A DNA stretch of 64,000 nt from Populus alba (taxonomy: Eukaryota; Streptophyta; Magnoliopsida; Malpighiales; Salicaceae), in NCBI RefSeq assembly GCF_005239225.2, contig NC_133284.1, forward strand, positions 7,035,770 through 7,099,769. Reading direction: 5' to 3'. The notes under the pieces are model-generated. The model searched no databases, was not told the DNA's origin, and worked only from the letters and a program-made list of their open reading frames with translations. This document shows positions 57,643-64,000 of this stretch, one piece after another. Every line of letters starts with the position of its first letter. Position 1 is the stretch's first letter. The position numbers and the translations under genes are program-made.

Positions 57643-58315
57643 CGGCGTCGTTTTGGATAAAACGCGCCGTTTCATTTAAATGGGTCAAACTTCAAATCAG
57701 TCCTTCGGACTCGGTCCACGCCCCTCTTGTTGGCCGCCTTTTTCACTTTGGTCCTTGGTCTCTGATTTATGCAATTTAGCCCTCAATTGATTAATAAACT
57801 TTCAATTTCTTCAATTAGGCCCCTGAACCGAAAAATTTGCAGCCCCTCCATTTACGCGCCTCTTCCAATTTGGTCCCTGGTTTCGGATTTTCTTAATTAA
57901 ATCCCTAATTGGCCCTTAAACTTCAATATTTATGCAATTAAGCCCCTGATTTGACCCAATAAATTCCTAAAAAATATATTTTGGCCCCAGAACTTAAATT
58001 TCTTCTAATTAAAGCCCAAATTGACTTAAAAATCAATTTTCTTGCAATCAAATCTTCTATAAATTCAAATAAAAATCCAATTAAATCCATAAACATCCAA
58101 ATTTGGGCTTTTCTCCTCAAAAATTCAAATTTTCCTTCTCAATAGGGCTTTCATCCTTCAAGAATATACTGTCAAAAATTTAATCCTTGTATTTTTGAAT
58201 TTCTTGACCAATTTTCTGACTGTTTCCTGAGCGCTTCTGCCTTCTGTTATTTTTTCTAAACTCTTTTGGCTATTTATTTTATTTTTCATGGGGACCCAAA
58301 AAATGGGTTGCAATA
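55866..58315 (-). repeat. 5' LTR of Element 2
   Basis: 2450 bp. The outer terminus reads TATTGC in place of TGTTGT, so the terminal TG is mutated to TA. It has a longer TA run (57594-57638) than the 3' LTR and the same CAGGTCACC change at the leader donor. It stands head to head with the Element 1 3' LTR across a 395-bp gap. Confidence 0.88.
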
Positions 58316-58710
58316 GGTAGGTCACCCAAAGAATGAGACCACTCTTTCCCTTTTCCACTCGGGCAGGTCACCCATCATAATGAGACCACACACATATTTT
58401 TTGTATTGGTTATGGGTAAAGGAATCGCCAGATGGGATTCCAGGTTAAAGGAGATCACCAGATGAGATCTCAGATGGATTTCCATGTTGATCAAACTAAA
58501 GTAAGAATTCAGAGGATCGTTGGATAAGGATCTCGGGATGACTACGTTTTGATCATAGTTTTTGGGCTAAGGAGGATTGTTGTAAAAGACAAAGTTTCAG
58601 ATCATTTAAGCTTCGACCAGATCAGTTTCGGGATTGCCGTATTGGGTTTATCTTTATAACACTTACTACGCAAAACCCATGCTCCGTAAGTATTATAAAG
58701 AGGGGGCATC
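58316..58710 (+). repeat. right part of Element 1 interior: last P2 and P1 units and polypurine tract
   Basis: The sequence resumes with GGTAGGTCACCC (58316), has two P2 units, then a GGAATC stem-loop (58420-58440) and a GAGATC stem-loop (58449-58470). It ends with AAAGAGGGGGCATC just before the 3' LTR. Confidence 0.85.
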
Positions 58711-60163
58711 TGTTGTAACCCATTTTTGGGTCCCCATAAAAAATAAAATAAATAGCCAAAAGAGGTTAGAAAAAATAACAGGAGGCAGAAGCGCTCAGAA
58801 AACAGTCAGAAAATTGGTCAAGGAATTTTAAAAATACAAGGATTGAATTTTTGATAAATATTCTTGAAGGATGAAAGCCTTTTTGAGAAGCAAAATTTGA
58901 ATTTTGAGGAGAAAAGCCCAAATTTGGATGTTTATGGATTTAATTGGATTTTTATTTGAATTTATAGAGGATTTGATCGCAAGAAAAATTGATTTTTAAG
59001 TCAATTTGGGCTTTAATTAGAAGAAATTTAAGTTCTGGGGCCAAAATATATTTTTTAGGAATTTATTGGGTCAAATCAGGGGTTCAATTGCATAAATATT
59101 GAAGTTTAATGGCCAATTAGGGGTTTAATTGTGAAAAACCGAAACCAGGGACCAATTTGGGAAAACCGGGTAAATAGAGGGGGCTGTTTTGCTTTGGATC
59201 AGGGGACTAATTGAAGAAATTTAAAGTTTATTGATCAATTGAGGGCTTAATTGCACAAATCAGGGGCCAAGGATTAAAGTGAAAAACGCGGCAAACTTGA
59301 GGGGTGGAGACAAAAATTAAAAAGGATGCAATTGAAAAGAACAAAGATCAATTGTGGACTGATTTGGAAAACATATTCTGGCGCCTTTTTTTTAAAATGA
59401 AACGGCGCGTTTTATCCAAAACGACGCCGTTTCATGTTTTTTTTAAAAAAAAAAAAAAAAAAAAAACAGGGACCGAACGGTGCCGTTTTGAACGGCATTG
59501 TTCCTCCTTCGTCTTCCTCTCTGCACTCGTTGCAGGGGAGAAGAAAAATGGTTTTTTCTTCAAAAAAAACTTCCCGCCTCTCTCTCCCCTGGCATCCTTG
59601 CGCCCACCAACACGATGCCCCCACGACTTGGACCACCGAAAACAAAGCTATTGGCCGACCGGCCGAAAGCAGGGGAGCGGTGCCTTGCTGTCGTGGGTGG
59701 TGGCCGACCAGCCACCCACGAAACCCGCTCCCCAGGCACACTAATGAAGGCCCATCACACTTTCTCCCCTATAAATAGAGAAGAAAACCGAAGAAAAAAA
59801 AAACCGAAGGGAGGAGAGAGAGAGGAGACCGAAGAGAGAGAGAGAACCGAACACCGAAGAGAGAAGGAGTCGCAGCGCCGCCGACTGGAGCCTCCGTGCA
59901 CGAGCCACACCACCGCCTCCTTGCGCCAGGTAACGCCCTCTCCCCCCTGTATTTGTTTTTTGCAGCGTCTTCCTCCTGCATGCATAATTCTGTTGCATGC
60001 AGGAGGACGGGAGGGGAAAATTAATTCCCTTCCCCGTTTCTTTTTTTTCTCTCCTGGGCCAGACCGGTTCTGGCCCAGCCTTTAGATCTGGGCCGGGTCC
60101 GGCCCGGACCAGAAGATGCACGAGGCCTGTTGGGCCGAGTCCGGCCCAACCTTTCGTTGTTGG
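58711..60163 (+). repeat. 3' LTR of Element 1, truncated
   Basis: Matches the first ~1480 bp of the 5' LTR, with differences of roughly 1-2% by eye plus run-length changes and the loss of one GGCC-rich repeat near 60150. It keeps both U3 hairpins, TATAAATA (59771-59778) and the donor CAG/GTAA (59930). The break after 'ttgttgg' removes the R/U5 end. Frames at 59304-60121 are leader by-products. Confidence 0.88.
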
Positions 60164-60493
60164 ACTAAATTATAAAAACAATTGTGAAAAAAAAAAGAAT
60201 AAACACCCTTACCCCATTACTCTTGAATCATGTGTTTTTAAATGTATGAATAATGGTATGTAGTGAACTTGTTGCTCATAACTCATGAAATGCATCTTTG
60301 CAAAGAATAAACCATCACACTATACGAGGTCAAAGTTTATTGATCATAGCTGCTTGCGCTTGAAATGAGGAAAGGCCATCTTTGTTATTCCTTTCACGTT
60401 CTAAAATAAGTACATCCCTTGCAAACCCTTTTGAGCCTGAATAATTTTTCTTTCATAAAAAAAAAATCCCGACTAAGATCACACCCTACACTG

Positions 60494-60715
60494 GGGGCAA
60501 GTGAAATTTCAATGATCAAGAAGGATGATAAAGCCGTGAGAAAGCCAAAAGGCAAAAGAGCCCAAGAAACTCAAATGCTAGGGATTATGCCCACATCACA
60601 AAAAAAGGGGCAAGTGAAATTTCAATGATCAAGAAAGAGGATAAAGCCGTGAGAAAGCCAAAAGGAAAAAGAGCCCAAGAAACTCAAATGCTAGGGGGCA
60701 TGCCTAAATCACAAG
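60494..60715. repeat. tandem duplication of ~110 bp in Element 3
   Basis: Two copies start GGGGCAAGTGAAATTTCAAT and contain 'gataaagccgtgagaaagcc' and 'caaatgctaggg'. They are about 95% alike by eye. Confidence 0.8.
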
Positions 60716-62049
60716 AAAAAGTGATAACCAAGATAAAGTGAGTATGCTCTAGCAAAGCAATGAAAAAGGAAAAAAGAGGCAAATCAAAGAAGAGTGGCAA
60801 AAGAACTATGAATGGCGTCAAGAGTCAAACTATTGATAGTGATCTTTAGTCTTTGGAACCCTGAAACACTCTTTGAGCCTTATAAATCCTTTTCTTTCAT
60901 AGCCAAAAACCACAGCCTACGTTACGTGCCTGTAGAAGTCCTTTCTAATCAAGCAAGCAAGCAATCTAGAACAATAAACAATGCTCTCAAAATGCAAAGA
61001 TACTTTTTCATAAGATTCATGACATCAAGAATAAACTACTCATTATTATTCATGCTGATAAAAATAAATGTTAAAAAAGAGACAAGTTTTTCTCTTACAA
61101 AACCTCGAGCTTTTTCTCGAGCCCTTCACTTCGAAACGAAAGGTCATCTCATGACATATTTTCACCAAAGACCTCATTACCAAACACAAGAGCAAATAAT
61201 CTCTTTTCCAAGAAAGAAAATAACCAAGGAGTTGCAAGATTTCAAAAGCAAATTGTTTTAGACTCACATCGAAATAAATTTTGTTTTCAAAATGCAAGAT
61301 CAAGATTTCAAGATTCATTCTAGACTCGTATTCCTTCACCAAATGAGAGAATGACCTCTTAAAATCATTATTCATCTAAGTCAGTGACATAGCACACTTG
61401 GGGGCAATGACCAGTACAAGGGGACAACATTGTGTTTAAGGAAAATCTATCATCCCTTACAACAAGACAAGGGGGCATTTTGCTTTACAAAAGACAGCTC
61501 GATCCTTTCAGCAAGTGATACCGAATGTTTTTTAGCAGTGAGACGAGGGGTAATGAATAATCCTCTCAAATTATTTGACGAATCAGAAAATCTCTAGCAA
61601 GCAAGTGGGTCACGATGGGCACCACAAATGCTGAGTTGTGCAAACAAATTTGGAAATAGACTTACATGGGCCAACTCGAGTGGGTTAGAAAGCTAAACGA
61701 CAAAGATGATTCAAATCAGTTAGCAAGATCTCACCAATCAATCAACAAGAAGACTATGAAGAAATGGGGGCCTATATTTCAAATCAGGTAAAGATGCATG
61801 CATATCATTTAACTTTGAGACATTGGACAATGAGTTTTGCAAATTTCATATGAGAAAATTCCAACGAAATCCATCAAGTGGAAGGCCAACTTGAAATGGC
61901 CAAAGATCAAAATTGTTGTTGAAAAATTTTTCATTTTTGAGAATTTTTCAACCTGGGCAGGCCGCCCATGAGAATTAGGCCACCAGAAAAATCTCTGTAT
62001 TTTTTCACCACTTTTCAACCTCAACCATCATAGGTAGTGCATTTCCTAT

Positions 62050-63013
62050 CCTACCTCCATTCGAGCGCGCCTTCGAGCCCTCGTCTGAGTTCTTTTCGAG
62101 CGTGCCTTCGAGCCCTCGACCATCAAAGGTAGTGCATTTTCTATCCTACCTCCATTCGAGCGCGCCTTTGAGCCCTCGTCTTACATTCGAGCGCGCCTTC
62201 GAGCCCTCATCTTATTTCTTTTCGAGCGCGCCTTCGAGCCCTCGACCATCAAAGGTAGTGCATTTTCTATCCTACCTCCATTCGAGCGCGCCTTCGAGCC
62301 CTCGTCTTACATTCGAGCGCGCCTTCGAGCCCTCGTCTTATTTATTTTCGAGCGCGCCTTCGAGCCCTCGTCTTATTTATTTTCGAGCGCGCCTTCGAGC
62401 CCTCGTCTTATTTATTTTCGAGCGCGCCTTCGAGCCCTCGACCATCAAAGGTAGTGCATTTTCTATCCTACCTACATTCGAGCGCGCCTTTGAGCCCTTG
62501 TCTTATCTCCATTCGAGCGCGCCTTCGAGCCCTCGTCTTATTTCTTTTCGAGCGCGCCTTCGAGCCCTCGACCATCATAGGTAGTGCATTTCCTATCCTA
62601 CCTCCATTCGAGCGCGCCTTCGAGCCCTCGTCTTATTTCTTTTCGAGCGCGCCTTCGAGCCCTCGTCTGAGTTCTTTTCGAGCGTGCCTTCAAGCCCTCG
62701 ACCATCAAAGGTAGTGCATTTTCTATCCTACCTCCATTCGAGCGCGCCTTCGAGCCCTCGTCTTACATTCGAGCGCGCCTTCGAGCCCTCGACCACCTCA
62801 GGTAGTGCATTTTCTATCCTACCTCCATTCAAGCGCGCCTTCGAGCCCTCGTCTTACATTCGAGCGCGCCTTCGAGCCCTTGTCTTATTTTCGAGCGCGC
62901 CTTCGAGCCCTCAACCATCAAAGGTAGTGCATTTTATATCCTACCTCCATTTGAGCGCGCCTTCGAGCCCTCGTCTTATCTCTATTTGAGCGCGCCTTCG
63001 AGCCCTCGTCTTA
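62050..63013 (+). repeat. 31-bp GC-rich minisatellite of Element 3
   Basis: More than 25 units of ATTCGAGCGCGCCTTCGAGC plus CCTCGTCTTA, with spacer variants (tttcttttcg, tttattttcg). A longer interrupter with 'accatcaaaggtagtgcatt' recurs about seven times and gives a higher-order period. Each unit has CGAGCCCTCG (a 4-bp hairpin) and GCGCGC. Because 31 is not a multiple of three, all frames stay open over long stretches; the long SSAPSSPR-type frames are by-products. Confidence 0.9.
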
Positions 63014-63037
63014 TAAAAAAAAAAACTTGTATTTTTC

Positions 63038-63805
63038 CACTGGGCAGGTAACCCATTACAATGTGACCAACTGGGCAGGTAACCCATTACAATATACCAA
63101 CTGGGCAGGTAACCCATTACAATGTGACCATCTGGGCAGGTAACCCATTACAATGTGACCAACTGGGCTGGTAACCCATTACAATGTGACCAACTGGGCA
63201 GGTAACCCATTGCAATGTGACCATCTGGGCAGGTAACCCATTACAATATACCAACTGGGCAGGTAACCCATTACAATGTGACCAACTGGGCAGGTAACCC
63301 ATTAAAATATACCAACTGGGCAGGTAACCCATTACAATGTGACCAACTGGGCTGGTAACCCATTACAATGTGACCAACTAGGCAGGTAACCCATTACAAT
63401 GTGACCAACTGGGCAGGTAACCCATTACAATGTGACCAACTGGGCCGGTAACCCATTACAATATGACCATTTGGGCAGGTAACTCATTACAATGTGACCA
63501 TTTGGGCCGGTAACCCATTACAACATACCATCCTATACTGGGCAGGTAACCCATTACAATGTGACCATTTGGGTCGGTAACCCATTACAACATATCATCC
63601 TATACTGGGCAGGTAACCCATTACAATGTGACCCTTTAGGCCGGTAACCCATTACAACATACCATCATATACTGGGCAGGTAACCCATTACAATGTGACC
63701 ATTTGGGTCGATAACCCATTACAACATACCATCATATACTGGGCAGGTAACCCATTACAATGTGACCATTTGGGCCGGTAACCCATTACAACATACCATC
63801 ACAAA
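63038..63805 (+). repeat. ~31-bp GGGCAGGTAACCC minisatellite of Element 3
   Basis: About 24 units of ACTGGGCAGGTAACCCATTA followed by CAATGTGACCA. From about 63480 the units alternate in pairs (GGGCAGG then GGGCCGG or GGGTCGG), a dimeric higher-order form. Looser relatives follow at 63838-63925. Confidence 0.9.
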
Positions 63806-64000
63806 AAAAGAGAAAAAAATCATCGTATTTTTCAATCATTGGGCAGGTCGCTTTGAACAATTAGACCACTCGTGAAATTCTTCGCGTTTCTTTTATCATT
63901 GAGCAGGTTCCCTACAACAATTTGATCCATTTCAAAAAAAAAAAAAGGGTCGTCTCCCAAATGATTTGTTTTTTGATTTCTACATCAATCTACTGTTTTC

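Larger units (their letters stand above)
48814..58320 (-). mobile_element. Element 2: complete gag-only gypsy-type element nested in Element 1
   Basis: The body is 48819-58315 (9.5 kb), minus strand. The 5' LTR is 58315-55866, PBS 55862-55845, gag 55263-53834, P1 array about 52770-52200, P2 array about 52180-51541, a final P1-type pair 51520-51455, polypurine tract 51238-51228, and 3' LTR 51224-48819. The 5-bp duplication GGTAG is seen at 48814-48818 and 58316-58320. Target and element belong to the same family, in opposite orientation. The two LTRs differ by only a few percent by eye, so the insertion is fairly recent. No pol is encoded in the 4.6 kb interior. Confidence 0.92.
42101..60163 (+). 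mobile_element. Element 1: gag-only gypsy-type retrotransposon, split by Element 2
   Basis: Order on the plus strand: 5' LTR 42101-44668, PBS 44672-44689, gag 45251-46692, stem-loop array 47819-48245, hairpin minisatellite 48299-48818 continued at 58316-58395, two more stem-loop units (58420-58475), a polypurine tract AAAGAGGGGGC (58697-58707), and the 3' LTR 58711-60163, truncated. The interval 48819-58315 is Element 2. No protease, RT, RNase H or integrase motif is present, so the element depends on another element for mobility. Its insertion cut a copia pol remnant. The 3' target duplication is lost with the LTR end. Confidence 0.85.
60164..64000 (+). mobile_element. Element 3: post-gag part of a related element, runs off the window
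   Basis: No gag or pol is present. The line 'cccgactaagatcacaccctacactgggggcaag' (60468-60502) matches Element 1 at 47319-47352. The splice-donor-like phrase at 61788 matches 47615. The interior then carries its own arrays: a 31-bp GC-rich minisatellite (62050-63013) and a ~31-bp GGGCAGGTAACCC minisatellite (63038-63805). Hence a diverged relative whose 5' part was lost at 60163/60164 and whose 3' LTR lies to the right. The stretch 60800-61730 is A-rich with nothing else recognised. Confidence 0.65.

Noticed and set aside
58634..58831. 65-codon frame at the start of the 3' LTR of Element 1
   Set aside because: Crosses the polypurine tract/LTR border; the same sequence in Element 2 and at 42101 shows no such frame use.
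62102..63332. Long repetitive frames such as 160 codons rich in Ser, Pro, Arg
   Set aside because: Produced by 31-bp and similar minisatellites without stops. The frame rotates between units, and no start context or domain is present.

Overview
This is a 64 kb piece of a plant nuclear genome. It is AT-rich, has intron-containing genes with GT-AG junctions, and is dominated by LTR retrotransposons. A woody eudicot, possibly Salicaceae, is my guess from the general character of the sequence; nothing here proves the genus. I found no rRNA, tRNA, CRISPR or organellar feature.

Left part (1-21.2 kb). The core is a direct tandem segmental duplication. Copy 1 runs from about 3.84 to 12.54 kb and copy 2 from about 12.54 to 21.18 kb. 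Each copy carries one minus-strand gene (A at 3895-4993, B at 12539-14091) and a long AT-rich upstream tract. The duplication junction lies inside the stop codon of gene B and shows 3 bp of microhomology (CTT, 12537-12539). A solo LTR (16339-19037, 5-bp duplication ACAAC) entered copy 2 after the duplication. Another solo LTR (2180-3665, CCGGT) lies just left of gene A. A block at 760-1010 that also occurs upstream of A and B hints at a further array member beyond the left edge.

Middle part (21.2-38 kb). A decayed LTR, a third solo LTR (22291-24253, ATGAT) and a minus-strand gag relic precede a divergent gene pair, C (minus, 26407-29456) and D (plus, 30833-34806). Genes A-D form one family. 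Each has a short first exon (fused to exon 2 in A), an exon ending in a basic D-x-x-Y-R-x-x-C-K/R block, then two coiled-coil exons, all in phase. They resemble bZIP proteins, but the zipper register is shifted relative to the basic block. I do not recognise the family by name.

Right part (38-64 kb). Two decayed minus-strand Ty1/copia remnants are cut at 42101 by a gag-only Ty3/gypsy-type element (Element 1, plus strand, 42101-60163, 3' LTR truncated). A second member of the same family (Element 2, minus strand, 48819-58315, duplication GGTAG) is inserted into Element 1's own minisatellite. From 60164 to the end lies the post-gag part of a third, related element. None of the three shows pol. 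Between gag and the 3' LTR the complete copies carry tandem arrays whose units are stem-loops with constant loops and stems that change by paired substitutions. I regard this as the most unusual signal in the window.
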